Shown here in pieces: positions 24,597 through 34,233 of a stretch of DNA of 64,000 bases (position 1 is its first letter; each line of letters opens with the position of its first letter). The position numbers and the translations under genes were made by a program. The notes under the pieces were generated by a model. The model had not been told where the DNA came from and ran no database searches. It worked only from the letters and a program-made list of their open reading frames with translations. This stretch comes from JADJYF01 sp965278995 (lineage in GTDB: Bacteria; Pseudomonadota; Gammaproteobacteria; Ga0077536): positions 682,001 through 746,000 of the forward strand of contig OZ257136.1 of NCBI GenBank assembly GCA_965278995.1. The letters are read 5' to 3'.

Positions 24597-25985
24597 ATGG
24601 TACCCCCGACGCAGAACCGCCTGTTGCCGCTGCTGGTCAGCCTCGTCCTGGCCGCGCTCGTGTTTGTCGCCCTGAAGTCCTGCCAGGAGCCATCGGCTGG
24701 ACCGGGTCGATTGAGCGCTGTCCCGGTTGCCCCGACGGCTGATGCCGACACGCCAGCCGATACGATCAAAACGCTGACCGCCAATGTCGCGGCGATGACG
24801 GCTGAGGTTGATGCGCTGCGCCAGGACAACGCGGGATTACGGCAGGACAATCAGGGCTTGATTGCGGGCCGTGAACAGCTTGAACGGCAGCTGACCGCAC
24901 GCCTCGACGAGACCCTGGCTGCACGCGCCAAAGCCGTCGATGCCGGTCAAACCGAACAGGCGAGCGCGTTGTCGGCGCTCTCGGTACGGCTGGATGCGCT
25001 TTCCGATGCGCTCACCAACCTGTCATCGGCAGACGACCAGTCGGACATCCCAGTCGGGCTCGGGCTCGATGCCGGGGCAATGCCCTCCGATGCCCTGAAC
25101 TGGATTGAACCCCTCGATACGGCCGAGGCCGGCACAGCGAGTCGCGGTGGCATTTCAGGGTTAGCAACCTCGTGGGCCGAGCAGGGTGAGGCCACAGCGG
25201 ATACGGTGGCTGACGACTTCGGCACGCGACTCGATCAGGCGACACTCGAGCCCGTCTACACCGTGCCGCGGAACGCGACCCTGATTGGCTCGACCGCAAT
25301 GACGGCCCTCGTCGGCCGTATTCCGGTCCAGGGCCAGGTGCGCGATCCGATGCCGTTCAAGGTCATCACCGGGGCTGACAACCTCGCCGCCAACGGTCTT
25401 ACCTTGCCGGGTGTCCACGGCATGGTCTGGAGCGGGACGGCAGTCGGCGACTGGACGCTGTCCTGTGTCACCGGTCGTCTCGAGTCGGTCACCTTCGTCT
25501 TCGATGACGGCACCATCCGCACGGTCTCGAGTGACGATAGAAACGTCCAAGGCAACGACGGTAACAAGTCGCTCGCCTGGATCTCGGACGCGCAGGGGAT
25601 CCCGTGCGTCAATGGCGAACGCAAGACCAACGCGCCGGCGTTCCTCGCGCAACGCATCGGCGTCACGGCGATAGGCGCGGCGGCTGAAGCGGCGGCTGCG
25701 GCTGAAACGACGACGGTCATTACCGATACCGGCGGCATCAACAAAGCGGTGACCGGCAACACCGCGCCCTACATCCTCGGCAAGACGGTCTCGGGCGGTA
25801 GCGACGAAATCGCGAAATGGCTGCTGGAGCGCCAGGCGCAGAGTTTCGACGCCGTGTTCGTGCCGGCTGGCGTCAAGCTCGCGATCCATGTCGATCGCGA
25901 ACTCCTCATCGATCTCGACCGACAAGGCAGGAGGCTCTCCCATGCGAGCGCTGACGACACAGATCTTCATCCTGATCTCGATTAG
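24597..25985 (+). CDS. TIGR03752-family transfer protein (TraB/VirB10-like)
   Basis: The product is 462 residues starting at ATG 24597. One N-terminal membrane segment (LLPLLVSLVLAALVFVALKSC) is followed by a coiled coil at about 55-145 (MTAEVDALRQDNAGLRQDN). The C-terminal VirB10-like domain has YTVPRNATLIGSTAMTALVG, PFKVITGADNLAANG, and the end YILGKTVSGGSDEIAKWLLE followed by DAVFVPAGVKLAIHVD. It spans the envelope and links the inner membrane with the outer pore. Length and motifs are intact. Confidence 0.88.
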   Translation: MVPPTQNRLLPLLVSLVLAALVFVALKSCQEPSAGPGRLSAVPVAPTADADTPADTIKTLTANVAAMTAEVDALRQDNAGLRQDNQGLIAGREQLERQLTARLDETLAARAKAVDAGQTEQASALSALSVRLDALSDALTNLSSADDQSDIPVGLGLDAGAMPSDALNWIEPLDTAEAGTASRGGISGLATSWAEQGEATADTVADDFGTRLDQATLEPVYTVPRNATLIGSTAMTALVGRIPVQGQVRDPMPFKVITGADNLAANGLTLPGVHGMVWSGTAVGDWTLSCVTGRLESVTFVFDDGTIRTVSSDDRNVQGNDGNKSLAWISDAQGIPCVNGERKTNAPAFLAQRIGVTAIGAAAEAAAAAETTTVITDTGGINKAVTGNTAPYILGKTVSGGSDEIAKWLLERQAQSFDAVFVPAGVKLAIHVDRELLIDLDRQGRRLSHASADDTDLHPDLD

Positions 25986-26382
25986 CGGTGTGCTCGCCGG
26001 CTGCGCGAGCAGCAAGGACGCGGTTCTGCCGGCCAATGGCCCGAGCATGAAAGCGATCTACGACGCCCATTTCGAGGACATGAACGCCGCCTCGACCGAC
26101 GGCGCGCGCGCGGCGGTCAGCAGCCACCCGCCGTCCACGGATGAGCGGACCCTCGTCAGCTATACCCGTAACAGCCAGACCGAGCTCGACACGCGCTTCC
26201 CGCGCCTACCCAATCCGACGCTCGTGATGTACGTTTTTCCTCATCTGGCCGGTCCGTCGCGCGTGCCGGTGCCCGGCTACTCGACGACCTTTCCGATGTA
26301 TGAACGTGACGAATACGCGCTGCCCGGTGAAGTGCCAGTGCCGGCGATGCGGACTGTGCCGGCCGTTGAGCCACCGCCCTGA
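25942..26382 (+). CDS. TIGR03751-family transfer lipoprotein (VirB7-like)
   Basis: The product is 146 residues starting at ATG 25942, overlapping the TIGR03752 gene by 44 bases, with AGGAGG upstream. The lipobox LAGC (Cys about residue 20) follows a hydrophobic signal. The mature part, SMKAIYDAHFEDMN and YTRNSQTELDTRFPRLPNPTLVMYVFPHL, is family-typical; the tail is Pro-rich. It is an outer-membrane lipoprotein of the core complex. Confidence 0.87.
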   Translation: MRALTTQIFILISISGVLAGCASSKDAVLPANGPSMKAIYDAHFEDMNAASTDGARAAVSSHPPSTDERTLVSYTRNSQTELDTRFPRLPNPTLVMYVFPHLAGPSRVPVPGYSTTFPMYERDEYALPGEVPVPAMRTVPAVEPPP

Positions 26383-29090
26383 GCCGGCTACGGCGGCGGG
26401 CGGCGCAGCGAACGCCGGTCACGACAGCGCGGCTGAAGCAGGGCTATGCCCGACCACCCTCGTTCACGGACTTGTTGCCCTGGGTCGAGTACCTGCCCGG
26501 ACCCAGAGCCTTTCTGCTCGAAGATGGCGTCAGTGTCGGGGCGCTGTTCGACATCGAGCCGGTCGGCACCGAAGCGCGTACACCAGCGTTCCTGGTCGAA
26601 TTCCGCGACGCCATCCAGACTGCGATCAGCGAGGCTATCCCCGAGCGGGATGATGCGCAGTGGGTGGTGCAAATTTACGTACAGGACGAGCCAGACTTGA
26701 CCGAACTCGCGCGGCAGGTCGAAAACTATGCCGAGCCGACGACGCGTGACAGTGCCTTCACCCGGCACTACCAGCGCGTCCTGGCCGACCACCTCGCACA
26801 AGTATCGCAAGCCGGCGGCCTGTTCACCGACACGGCGGTGACTGGCGGGCCGTGGCGCGGCCAGCAACGGCGGGTGCGGGCCACGCTCTATCGGCGCGTG
26901 CCAACCCGCGACCATCGCCTGTCGACCCTTGAGGTCGAAGCCGAGCTCAATGAAGTCGCGACCAAGTGGACAGCCGCACTCGCCGCCGCTGGCATCCGCG
27001 CCCGCCGCGGTACCGGCGCGGATCTCTATCAGTGGCTGTTGCCGTGGTTCAATCCGAGTCCCGCCGGAAATCCGCAGGCGAACCGCGCGCTGCCCGCGTT
27101 CGCTCCATATCCAGGCGACGACGCCTTACCTTTCGGCGCCGACTTCGCCGAGTCGCTGGTCCTGTCACGCCCGGAGTCCGATGCCGAGCAGGGCACGTGG
27201 TCGTTCGATGGCATGCCGCACACGGTGGTATCGATCCAGGGTCTGCGGCGGGCACCCGAGATCGGTCACCTGACCGCCGAGCGGCCGCTGGGCGAGCACG
27301 TCTACGCGCTGTTCGATCGCATGCCAGAAGGCACCATCGGGGTGATGACGCTGACCGTGGTCCCGCAGGACCGGATCCGCAATCACCTCAACCAGGTGCG
27401 TCGTGCCGCGGTTGGCGATACGGCGGAGGCCGCCATGACGCGCGAAGACGCCGTCATGGTCGAGCGCGCGATGGCGCAGCGGAACAAACTCTACCCGGTA
27501 TCGGTGGCCTTCTATCTGCGCGCCGTCGATCGCAAGGCCTTGCGCGCCCACACCAATCAACTGCACGCCTTGTTGCTCCCGAATGGCCTGCAGCCGATTG
27601 GACGTGACGCCGATCTGCTGACCTTGGACAGCTACATCCGTAATTTGCCGATGGCCTACGATCCGGCGCTCGATACGCTCCGGCGCCGCTCCCGTCTGGT
27701 CTTCGCAAGCCATCTGGCTGCATTGGTGCCATGCTACGGGCGATCACGGGGCACTGGACATCCCGGGCTCGTGTTCTTCAATCGCGGCGCCGAGCCTTTG
27801 GTGTTCGATCCGCTGCACCGCGATGACCGCAAGAAGAATGCGCACCTGCTGATCCTGGGCCCGACCGGCTCGGGCAAGTCGGCGCTGCTGATCTACCTGT
27901 TGCTGCAGATGCTGGCGGTCCACCGGCCGCGCGTGTTCATCATCGAAGCAGGCGGCTCGTTCGCACTGCTGGCGGCGCATTGTCAGGCACATGGCCTCTC
28001 CGTGAATGCGCTCACCCTTAACCCGACTGCCGACGTCAGTCTGCCACCCTTCGCCGAGGCGCTGCGCTTGCTCGAGCGCGTACGCGCGCCGCGCCTGCTC
28101 GACGATCCGGAGGCCTTGGACGATGACGAGCGGGACGAGGAGGGCGGGCGTGACTTGCTGGGTGAGATGGAGATCGCGGCGCGCCTCATGATCACCGGCG
28201 GCGACGAGCGCGAGGACGCCCGCATGAGCCGCGCCGACCGACTGCTGATCCGAAACAGCATCCTGCTCGCAGCGCGTGCGGTGCGCGACGCCGGGCGCGA
28301 TCAGGTCCTGACCGAAGATGTGGTCGCGGCCCTCGGCACGCTCAGTACCGATCCGACCCTGCCTGAGCATCGTCGGCATCGCGCGCTCGAGATGGCCGAT
28401 GGGTTGGCACTGTTCTGCTCAGGATTAGCCGGGCATTTCTTCAACCGCGAAGGCCGGCGCTGGGCCGAGGTCGATGTCACCGTGCTCGAAATGGGGATCC
28501 TCGCGCGCGAGGGCTACGAAGATCAGCTGACGGTCGCGTACCTGTCAATCATGAGTCACATCAACGATTGCGTGGAGCGCCACCAGCGCGAGGCGCGTCC
28601 AACCCTGGTCGTCACCGACGAAGGCCACCTGATCACAACCAACCCGCTGCTCGCGCGCTACGTGGTCAAGATCACCAAGATGTGGCGGAAGCTCGGCGCC
28701 TGGTTCTGGATCGCGACGCAGAATCTCGAAGACTTTCCGGACGCGAGCCGTCGCATGCTGACCATGATGGAATGGTGGCTGTGTCTGGTCAGCCCGAAAG
28801 AGGAGGTCGAGCAGATTGCACGCTTCAAGGAGTTGACGCCACAGCAGCGCAGCCTGCTGCTCTCGACCCGCAAGGAGCCGGGCAAGTATGTGGAAGGTGT
28901 GGTGCTGTCCGATACGCTGGAAGCCTTGTTTCGCAGTGTGCCGCCGCCATTGGCGCTCGCGCTCGCCATGACCGAGCAACACGAGAAGGCCGCGCGTGCT
29001 GCGATCATGCGCGAACACGGTTGCTCGGAACTCGAGGCGGCCTACCGGATTGCGGCCGCGCTCGCGGCCTCGCGATCGACGCTTGTTTGA
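26379..29090 (+). CDS. traC: TraC/VirB4-type conjugation ATPase (TIGR03744), probable CTG start
   Basis: The Walker A motif is LGPTGSGKSALLIY (about 493-500 from the proposed start), with the Walker B region PTLVVTDEGHLI and TKMWRKLGAWFWIATQNLEDF near the end. The conserved N-terminal pattern YARPPSFTDLLPWVEYLPG extends upstream of the first ATG/GTG/TTG codons (TTG 26472). The in-frame stop is at 26367-26369, so the start must lie in 26370-26444. CTG 26379, overlapping the lipoprotein stop as CTGA, is the only near-cognate candidate that fits the coupled style of this operon. It powers substrate transport. The protein is otherwise intact (about 903 residues). Confidence 0.85.
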   Translation: MSRLRRRAAQRTPVTTARLKQGYARPPSFTDLLPWVEYLPGPRAFLLEDGVSVGALFDIEPVGTEARTPAFLVEFRDAIQTAISEAIPERDDAQWVVQIYVQDEPDLTELARQVENYAEPTTRDSAFTRHYQRVLADHLAQVSQAGGLFTDTAVTGGPWRGQQRRVRATLYRRVPTRDHRLSTLEVEAELNEVATKWTAALAAAGIRARRGTGADLYQWLLPWFNPSPAGNPQANRALPAFAPYPGDDALPFGADFAESLVLSRPESDAEQGTWSFDGMPHTVVSIQGLRRAPEIGHLTAERPLGEHVYALFDRMPEGTIGVMTLTVVPQDRIRNHLNQVRRAAVGDTAEAAMTREDAVMVERAMAQRNKLYPVSVAFYLRAVDRKALRAHTNQLHALLLPNGLQPIGRDADLLTLDSYIRNLPMAYDPALDTLRRRSRLVFASHLAALVPCYGRSRGTGHPGLVFFNRGAEPLVFDPLHRDDRKKNAHLLILGPTGSGKSALLIYLLLQMLAVHRPRVFIIEAGGSFALLAAHCQAHGLSVNALTLNPTADVSLPPFAEALRLLERVRAPRLLDDPEALDDDERDEEGGRDLLGEMEIAARLMITGGDEREDARMSRADRLLIRNSILLAARAVRDAGRDQVLTEDVVAALGTLSTDPTLPEHRRHRALEMADGLALFCSGLAGHFFNREGRRWAEVDVTVLEMGILAREGYEDQLTVAYLSIMSHINDCVERHQREARPTLVVTDEGHLITTNPLLARYVVKITKMWRKLGAWFWIATQNLEDFPDASRRMLTMMEWWLCLVSPKEEVEQIARFKELTPQQRSLLLSTRKEPGKYVEGVVLSDTLEALFRSVPPPLALALAMTEQHEKAARAAIMREHGCSELEAAYRIAAALAASRSTLV

Positions 29091-29230
29091 GCCACGACGT
29101 CTGCACACCCAGACGGGCGCGCAGGCGTACCGCGAGGTAACTGGGTCGTCATTGGGTGGGGTGGCTGTCCAATAATCACGCCTGCCGAAGGCGTGGTTTC
29201 CGCTTACGACCGGGATGAGGGCGCGGCAGG

Positions 29231-29698
29231 ATGGCCGACATGTCTCGGCTGCCGCAACCATACTGGCTCGTTGGATTGCTCTACCTACCGGTAGGTTCCT
29301 TCGCTCAAGCGGGTGCGACGGCCGAGGCTGCGCTTCACATCGATGTATTCACAACCAGCATTCAACCGGTGATTGTCGGCACAGCTGCGGCCAATCCCGC
29401 AGTCGCTCTTCAGATAGCCGAAGTTGATGCCCTCGAGCGCCTCGATGTCTCGCTGTCGGAAGGCCTCTCGCCCGATCCGGTAGTCGCGCAACGCGAAGTG
29501 CAGCGGCGACTGAATGATCTGGACCAGGCGAAGCTAGCCACCCTGCGACGGTCCGCCGTCGGGCTCGCCCTGGCGGCACAGCTCGGCATCGACCGCACGC
29601 CGGCGATCGTCTTCAATCAGACAGCGGTGATTTACGGCATAACCGATCTGACTGTCGCGTTGCGTCACTATCAAGCTTGGGCGGCTGAGCCAAACTGA
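29231..29698 (+). CDS. TIGR03757-family ICE protein
   Basis: The product is 155 residues with ATG at 29231 or 29240. A signal peptide ends near GSFAQAG. The mature part 'LHIDVFTTSIQPVIVG' resembles a thioredoxin-like start, and 'GIDRTPAIVFNQTAVIYGITDLTVALRHYQAW' is the hallmark of this family. No CxxC remains. It is exported; the stop overlaps the next ATG. There is a 140-base gap before it. Confidence 0.85.
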   Translation: MADMSRLPQPYWLVGLLYLPVGSFAQAGATAEAALHIDVFTTSIQPVIVGTAAANPAVALQIAEVDALERLDVSLSEGLSPDPVVAQREVQRRLNDLDQAKLATLRRSAVGLALAAQLGIDRTPAIVFNQTAVIYGITDLTVALRHYQAWAAEPN

Positions 29699-30714
29699 TG
29701 CGCGCACTCCGGTTCATCCTCGCAATCATGTTTGCCTGCGCAAGCCCGTCGCCCGCACAAGCGGAAACTCTCACCACCCCGGTCATCGTGCAACGAACGA
29801 CGGCGGCCGCGCTGTCCTGCATGCGCTGGACGCCAATCGGCACCTGCTTCTGGCTGCGGTGTACGGTCGGCGGTTGCAAAGTGCGGACATCGCTCAAAGT
29901 CGGGCATTACAACCCGGACCTGGTCGTCGCGGCGTACAACAAGCTGGGCGGCAATCCCTGGGTCGAGATGCGGGGCACCCTCGGCGCCGCGCAACGCGCC
30001 GCGGCGAGCGGTGTACTCGGCACACTACTGCCGTTTCCGATTGAAAGTGGCAGTAACCGGACGGAAGGCGCGCGCGGCCGCGGCGACCATCGCAATCTCG
30101 TCTTTCGGGAGACCGATGCGATTGGCCATCCGATCAGCACGTTCTCCAAGCTGGCCTTCGAACTCATTTGCCGCTCGCAGGCGACACCGCTGGTGCCGTA
30201 CTTCCAGTCCGGGCTCGACGCGTTGGCTTGGCGCAGCCCGCTGCCGGAGAGTGTGTATCCGGAAAGCCTACTCCCGGGCCAGCGCGAAATTGGCAGCTGG
30301 CCGCTCCAGTCCTGGGGCAGTGTCTATCCCCGCAATGGCTGGACCACGCAGGCCGAAGAGCCCAAGGCAGCTGCGATCACCGCGCAGCGGGTCGGTGACA
30401 TCGTGACCCGCGCCGGACAAGCACACCTCTACGTCGCACTCTCCGGCCCGAAAGGCTCCAGCCAGCGCGTCTGGCCACCGGGCCCCTTGTCCGAGATGAA
30501 CGCTCGCAGCGGATCCTGGCAGATGCTGAGTCCGAAAGCAGACAGTTCGTGTGCCGTGTTCGGCAGCAACGATCTGACGGGACCAACGAGCTGGTCGAGT
30601 GGGCGCACCGCTGACGATGGCGAGTACGTCTGGAATCTGTGGCGACCCTATAAGTGCTGCAAATCGCGCGGCCAGTGGTTCGTCTACAGCATCGATTGGA
30701 CAGGCTATCCATGA
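29698..30714 (+). CDS. TIGR03756-family ICE protein (TraU-like)
   Basis: The product is 338 residues starting at ATG 29698. A signal peptide (LRFILAIMFACASPSPAQA) is followed by a Cys-rich TraU-like protein: SCMRWTPIGTCFWLRCTVGGCKV, KVGHYNPDLVVAAYNKLGGNPW, and WNLWRPYKCCKSRGQWFVYSID at the C-terminus. The paired Cys suggest disulfides in the periplasm. It probably acts in mating-pair stabilisation. It overlaps the next gene by ATGA. Confidence 0.88.
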   Translation: MRALRFILAIMFACASPSPAQAETLTTPVIVQRTTAAALSCMRWTPIGTCFWLRCTVGGCKVRTSLKVGHYNPDLVVAAYNKLGGNPWVEMRGTLGAAQRAAASGVLGTLLPFPIESGSNRTEGARGRGDHRNLVFRETDAIGHPISTFSKLAFELICRSQATPLVPYFQSGLDALAWRSPLPESVYPESLLPGQREIGSWPLQSWGSVYPRNGWTTQAEEPKAAAITAQRVGDIVTRAGQAHLYVALSGPKGSSQRVWPPGPLSEMNARSGSWQMLSPKADSSCAVFGSNDLTGPTSWSSGRTADDGEYVWNLWRPYKCCKSRGQWFVYSIDWTGYP

Positions 30715-32075
30715 CGAGTCCCGCTCAATCAAGCCCGCCTGTCATGCGCTGCCGGGTACTCATCGGCACCATCGCCGTGATACTGAGCACAGGCGCGGCG
30801 GGCGTCACCGAAGCCCCGACCGAAGATGGCTATTGGTATTATCGGATCGGCGGCGCGGAGCCGGTCTCGGCACCGGCCAATCCGCGTATTGTCACGCTGA
30901 CGGTGGGTGGCTCGGCCGATCTGCGTCTCGGCTCGAGCTGTGGCAAGTTCGATCCAGTGATTGCCGTGCGCCACACCTTGAACGACATCGCGCAAGGCGC
31001 CGACAGCATGATGGCTGCCATGACCGCCGCCGCGACCGGTGCCATTGCGTCATTACCGGCGCTCATTCTGCAACGCGCGAATCCCGGACTCTACGATCTC
31101 TTCCAGAACGCGCTGCTGAAGGCTGAGGAAACCCTCCAGCTCGCGACCAAGTCCTGCGAGCAGATGGAATCCGATATCGCGTCGGGCAAGAATCCCTACG
31201 CCGATCTCGCGACCCTCTCCAAGGGGCAGGACTGGAAGGTCCAGATGGGGATCGGCGGCAACGATGTGGTCACCGCCAAGAAACAGGTGGAGACCAGTCG
31301 CGGGCGGAACGGTGTGCCCTGGATCGGCGGTAAAGCTGGCGGCACCGGACAGCCGGTCCTGCAGTTCACCGGTGACCTTGTCCGCGCTGGCTATAACATC
31401 CAGATGAACCGGCCACTGACGGCGAGTGGACCGGTGCCCGCGAGTGACGCCAGCCGACTCTCCACACTCTGGCCGACGCCGAATGACGCGCGCAACTGGG
31501 CCGTCGATGTCGTCGGCGAAAACATCGTCACCACCTGCGACACTTGCCGCAAGGACAGCGTGCCGGGGACAGGGCTACTGCCCAAGCTGCACGGCGAATC
31601 AGACACCGTTAACCAGGATCTGCAGAAGCTCGTCGATGGCACGACGCGCCCAACCCGCGACAATCTCGAAAAAATCACCGCCCCCGGCGTCGCCATCACC
31701 CGTCAGGTTGTCGAAGCCATCCGCGAGATGCCGGCTACCGAGCAGCGTCTCATCATCGGACGCCTGGTCAGCGAGATCAGCACGGCCCGCACGATTGAAA
31801 AGGCGCTCTATGCGAGGCGATTGCTGCTAAGCGGCCGCCAGGTGCCGGAGGTCTACGCAACCGAGGTCGCGCGCGAGCATGCGGACGCTTCCATTGCCGA
31901 AATCGACAAGGAGATCGAGACGCTGCTGTTCGAGGTCCGCGCGCGCAAGGAAGTGGTCTCGGACACCGTCACCGTATTACTGCAGCGCGATACCGCGCGC
32001 CGCCAAGCCTCGCTCAACGTACCGCCTGCCGGTCCGGTCGACCCGAGGCTATTCAAAGATGGCCGTGTTCAGTAG
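30711..32075 (+). CDS. TIGR03755-family ICE protein (TraH-like)
   Basis: The product is 454 residues starting at ATG 30711. A signal region (about 8-32) is followed by GYWYYRIGGAEPVS, LGSSCGKFDPVIAVRHTLNDI, ALPALILQRA-type TraH-like segments, KSCEQMESDIASGKNPYADL, and a CDTCRKD pair (about 282-287). The C-terminal 120 residues are helical and coiled-coil-like. It is exported; by order and pattern it matches PFL_4711 and the mating-pair stabilisation group. Confidence 0.87.
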   Translation: MTSPAQSSPPVMRCRVLIGTIAVILSTGAAGVTEAPTEDGYWYYRIGGAEPVSAPANPRIVTLTVGGSADLRLGSSCGKFDPVIAVRHTLNDIAQGADSMMAAMTAAATGAIASLPALILQRANPGLYDLFQNALLKAEETLQLATKSCEQMESDIASGKNPYADLATLSKGQDWKVQMGIGGNDVVTAKKQVETSRGRNGVPWIGGKAGGTGQPVLQFTGDLVRAGYNIQMNRPLTASGPVPASDASRLSTLWPTPNDARNWAVDVVGENIVTTCDTCRKDSVPGTGLLPKLHGESDTVNQDLQKLVDGTTRPTRDNLEKITAPGVAITRQVVEAIREMPATEQRLIIGRLVSEISTARTIEKALYARRLLLSGRQVPEVYATEVAREHADASIAEIDKEIETLLFEVRARKEVVSDTVTVLLQRDTARRQASLNVPPAGPVDPRLFKDGRVQ

Positions 32076-32412
32076 TCACCGACTGGGCAAACGACGCTGG
32101 ACGCTGGGGCTCACGCTGCTCGCAAGCGTGATCGCACTGGGATTCGGCGTCGCGCTCAGACAGTCGATTTCGCCATCGACGATCGATGACACATCGAAAA
32201 TTGTGCTCGACTACCGAATGTGGGCGAGTGGGGGACGCCTGAGCGCGATCGCGATAGTTATTGCAGCCTGGCCACGCATCATCGAAATCGGAGTGCGCAT
32301 GGCTGGGCTGAACCTAGCGCATTTCCGCGCTCATCGATGGCGAGTCGCCGGGTGGCTGCTCGCCATTGAACTGATGGTTGGCCAAGACCTACCAGGGAAG
32401 CTGCTCGCATGA
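32059..32412 (+). CDS. Small inner-membrane protein of the transfer operon
   Basis: The product is 117 residues starting at ATG 32059, overlapping the upstream gene by 17 bases and traG by 4. Membrane segments are near 16-32 (LGLTLLASVIALGFGVAL) and 61-75. I know no function; small membrane proteins occupy this place before traG in related ICEs. Coupling on both sides supports expression. Confidence 0.6.
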   Translation: MAVFSSHRLGKRRWTLGLTLLASVIALGFGVALRQSISPSTIDDTSKIVLDYRMWASGGRLSAIAIVIAAWPRIIEIGVRMAGLNLAHFRAHRWRVAGWLLAIELMVGQDLPGKLLA

Positions 32413-33971
32413 GCGTCGATAGCTACCTCGAACTGTTCACGACCCTCTTCGGCTGGTCGTTCTACAGCGTCCTCTGGGACATACTCGTCGCCACGGGGAT
32501 TGTCTACCTGCCGTTCCTGGGCATCCTGATTGACCACTGGCGCGAAGCTGCTGAGCGCGCAGGATCTCATATCGCGGCACCTAACTCGCTTCGTAGCCTC
32601 GAAATTGACCTGTTCCTCGCGCTGACGATTGTCATACTCGCCGGGCAGCCTTCCGCCTTGACGCCACTGAATGCGACGACGCTGAGCTATATACCGCCGC
32701 CCACATTGAATAATCCGTCACCGGCAATCGCATCGCCGGGCGCATCGCAAAGTACCTTCGGTGGGACAGGGTTCGCAGGCTCGCCAGGGACCGTCAACCT
32801 ACCCGTGTGGTGGTACGCCGTGCTGGCGACGAGCTCGGGATTGAACCACGCTGTCATTGCGGGACTGCCAACAGCAACTAACTGGCGGGCCATCGAGCAG
32901 CAGGCGCGTCTGGCTACCGTGACGGATCCGCGGCTGCGTCAGGAGGCCAGTCAATTCTTCAGCGAATGCTTTGTGCCGGCGCGCTCTAAATACCAGCAAA
33001 CGCGACCGGACTCTCCCGAGATTGCGGCACAGCTAACGTCGAACGGCGACAACGATCCGGAATGGCTTGGGTCGCACGTCTATCGCGGAACGCCAGGTTA
33101 TTACGACGCACTCCGTCCAACGATGCCCGTGGCAGGTTGGCCGTTCGAGGCCAGTCGCGATACGGAGTACGACCCAGGAGCACCGCCGCGAGCGGGCAGA
33201 CCCACGTGCAAGCAGTGGTGGGAAGACAGCTCAAGCGGGCTGCGACAGAAGCTCCTTACCGAAGCAGAGGCGACGTCGGGCGGTTTGTCTGGACTGATCG
33301 TCGCTATCGCTCCAGGTCTCGCCAGTGAGCGCCAGAAGGACACTGTCGCCAAGGCAATCCTTAACAATACCCCACCGGTGTGGTCGAACAACGATCTCGC
33401 TAACAACAATAGCGGGACGACGGGTATCGTTGGCACGGCGTCGAATCTCGTCAAGGGGGGCCTAGCCTCAGCCGGAATCATCACCGCGTCCGCACTGCTT
33501 TCAGTCACCATGACCGTCGTGCTCCAAGCTTTACCGATGGTCCAGGCTCTCCTTTTGCTTGGGGTTTATTCCCTGTTGCCGTTGGTGGTGGTGTTATCAA
33601 GATACTCGCTCGGACTCCTGGTCACCGGTTCGATCGCAATCTTCACGGTCAAGTTCTGGTCGGTACTCTGGCATCTCGCGATGTGGGTAGACCAAAACCT
33701 CATCCAATCGATGTATCCGGATGTCAACTATTTCCTGCAAATCTTCGCGAATCCGGGCGAACACGACGCCAAACGGCTGCTGCTTAACATGCTTACAACA
33801 GTGCTCTATCTCGGGCTGCCGCTACTGTGGAGTGGAATGATGGCGTGGGTAGGCATTCATATCGGGCGCACAATCGATATGACAACTGGCGAAATGCTGC
33901 GGCCTGCTACCGAAGCAGGAAAGCAAGGCGCAGGAATTGCGCGAGCAGGACTTGCCCGAAAGGCGCGTTAG
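32409..33971 (+). CDS. traG: TraG N-terminal-domain transfer protein
   Basis: The product is 520 residues. The opening 'YLELFTTLFGWSFYSVLWDILVATGIVYLPFLGI' is the TraG_N pattern. Membrane segments lie near 25-45, 60-80 and several at 350-480 (VVLQALPMVQALLLLGVYSL, LLVTGSIAIFTVKFWSVLW). A large periplasmic loop holds a low-complexity Pro/Ser/Gly stretch (about 95-120). It should act in mating-pair stabilisation and entry exclusion, as F-plasmid TraG does. It is the last recognisable transfer gene; the usual DUF3742 and relaxase genes do not follow. Confidence 0.87.
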   Translation: MSVDSYLELFTTLFGWSFYSVLWDILVATGIVYLPFLGILIDHWREAAERAGSHIAAPNSLRSLEIDLFLALTIVILAGQPSALTPLNATTLSYIPPPTLNNPSPAIASPGASQSTFGGTGFAGSPGTVNLPVWWYAVLATSSGLNHAVIAGLPTATNWRAIEQQARLATVTDPRLRQEASQFFSECFVPARSKYQQTRPDSPEIAAQLTSNGDNDPEWLGSHVYRGTPGYYDALRPTMPVAGWPFEASRDTEYDPGAPPRAGRPTCKQWWEDSSSGLRQKLLTEAEATSGGLSGLIVAIAPGLASERQKDTVAKAILNNTPPVWSNNDLANNNSGTTGIVGTASNLVKGGLASAGIITASALLSVTMTVVLQALPMVQALLLLGVYSLLPLVVVLSRYSLGLLVTGSIAIFTVKFWSVLWHLAMWVDQNLIQSMYPDVNYFLQIFANPGEHDAKRLLLNMLTTVLYLGLPLLWSGMMAWVGIHIGRTIDMTTGEMLRPATEAGKQGAGIARAGLARKAR

Positions 33972-34204
33972 TCGAAGTCGTACCACCCGTGCGGATCAAG
34001 TCCGTTATCCAATTCGCCGGTCCGGTAGTTTAAGACGCCGTATTGAACTGACTCATTATCGTGACCGGAGTGGCTGTCTGCGGAAACAGGACTGGGCTCG
34101 AAGCCGACAATGGAGCGCAGAACGCCGATTGTCGAGCATAGCAAAGCTAACCCGGGGCTGGTCGCCCGATAGGAAAGAAACCAACGCAATAGGTCAATAC
34201 GCAT
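33968..34204 (-). CDS. Small hypothetical protein convergent with traG
   Basis: The product is 78 residues on the minus strand, ending 4 bases inside the traG stop region, an arrangement typical of a real gene. The N-terminus MRIDLLRWFLSYRATSPGLALLC is hydrophobic, and the C-terminus VLNYRTGELDNGLDPHGWYD looks like a conserved tail of small gammaproteobacterial proteins ending in a DPxG pattern. A GGGG lies 8 bases before the start. A start-like fragment of the same peptide is found at 7.3 kb. The function is unknown. Confidence 0.5.
   Translation of the reverse strand: MRIDLLRWFLSYRATSPGLALLCSTIGVLRSIVGFEPSPVSADSHSGHDNESVQYGVLNYRTGELDNGLDPHGWYDFD
34173..34189. repeat. 17-bp direct repeat, copy 2
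   Basis: GAAAGAAACCAACGCAA is identical to 7324-7340. It falls in the 5' end of the small minus-strand gene at 33968-34204, encoding LRWFLS. Confidence 0.6.
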
Positions 34205-34233
34205 AGATACCCCACAGAGGAAACCTTAGCTGA

